This document shows positions 63,784 to 64,000 of a stretch of DNA of 64,000 nt, piece by piece (position 1 is the first letter of the stretch; each line of letters opens with the position of its first letter). The DNA comes from Spirosoma spitsbergense DSM 19989 (GTDB lineage: Bacteria > Bacteroidota > Bacteroidia > Cytophagales > Spirosomataceae), in assembly GCF_000374085.1 (NCBI RefSeq), contig NZ_KB893543.1, positions 1 to 64,000 on the forward strand, in the 5' to 3' direction. The notes below the pieces were generated by a model. That model was not told where the DNA came from and ran no database searches. It saw only the letters and a program-made list of their open reading frames with translations. Made by a program: the position numbers and the translations under genes.

Positions 63784-64000
63784 AAGTTGAGTTATGAGCT
63801 ATAGTTTTGGGCAATAAGAATACAAACTGAGTAGAGTTAACTTTGTTAAGGCGATAAGAGACAAAATTTAAGGTATTTCCTGTTTCCTATCTGATGGGCT
63901 GGCATCAGGCTGTCAAAATCAGCATAACACGAAAGGCATACCAGGAGGAGACTCAATTTCTTCGTCAGCCCAGCTCTATTTTCAGGGCTGTAATCATCCT

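Noticed and set aside
1-64000. CRISPR arrays, rRNA genes, integrases, prophage or complete insertion sequences
   Set aside because: I saw no regularly spaced direct repeats, rRNA segments, tyrosine or serine recombinase motifs, or paired terminal repeats around a transposase.

Overview
The window looks like chromosome of a Bacteroidota bacterium, most likely a Spirosoma-like member of the Cytophagales. The signs are a type IX secretion (T9SS) C-terminal sorting domain on a giant repeat protein, many lipoproteins with Bacteroidota-style signal peptides, a PorE-like TPR/propeller/OmpA lipoprotein, several -7 boxes of the Bacteroidota form TAnnTTTG, and middling GC with little Shine-Dalgarno use. 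The genus is inference; no rRNA is present. I see no CRISPR array, integrase or complete insertion sequence. The left edge holds a cut-off reading frame that may be the tail of a transposase-like gene.

Region by region. 1-8.1 kb: partial ORF, a 10-repeat secreted adhesin-like protein, tadA, superoxide dismutase, a long perfect inverted repeat whose right arm supplies the -33 part of a tRNA-His promoter, tRNA-His with terminator, a MerR/cobalamin-type regulator, a YheT-type hydrolase and a small membrane protein. 8.1-14.7 kb: a leftward glycan cluster (epimerase, GT-C membrane transferase, propeller hydrolase-like protein, oxygenase-like protein, two GT2 enzymes). 14.9-24.2 kb: a lipoprotein, an M3 peptidase, a BlaI/M56 signalling pair behind a twin palindromic operator, a PaaE-like reductase, an N-acetylglucosamine-kinase-like protein, a small b5-like protein, a lipoprotein and thiL. 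24.2-31 kb: copper chaperone and CopA; then a glycoside hydrolase lipoprotein converging on a cellulose-synthase-like GT2 fused to a GH26-like domain. 31-43.5 kb: a repeat-bearing exported protein, GDP-mannose pyrophosphorylase, a TolC-type channel, DUF952, cyclophilin, a propeller lipoprotein, a TspO-like protein, the PorE-like protein and gcvP.

43.7-52.7 kb is an accessory surface-glycan region: a possibly truncated membrane protein, GT2, a frameshifted DUF268 gene, a methyltransferase, a GT11 fucosyltransferase and an AT-richer FkbM methyltransferase run rightward; a DPM-type GT2, DUF2304 and a large membrane protein run leftward, next to a rightward YbhN-type flippase-like protein. 52.7-60 kb holds a secreted protein, an amidohydrolase, a VapBC-like pair translationally coupled to two exported proteins, a class II Fic protein behind repeated 27-bp operator-like elements, and a metallophosphoesterase. 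60-63.8 kb has a GDPD lipoprotein flanked by two exported beta-rich proteins and a GT4-like glycosyltransferase.

Taken together, three glycan loci, the GT2/GH26-like fusion, GDP-mannose supply, a fucosyltransferase and a T9SS-exported repeat protein point to a cell investing heavily in its surface. The points most worth a second look are the single-base frameshift in the DUF268 gene, the GT2 fusion whose GH26-like domain seems to lack its nucleophile, the Fic-associated repeats, the twin BlaI-type operator, and the CarH-like regulator lacking the light-state histidine. Start codons were moved inward wherever a signal peptide or family alignment made the longest frame unlikely.
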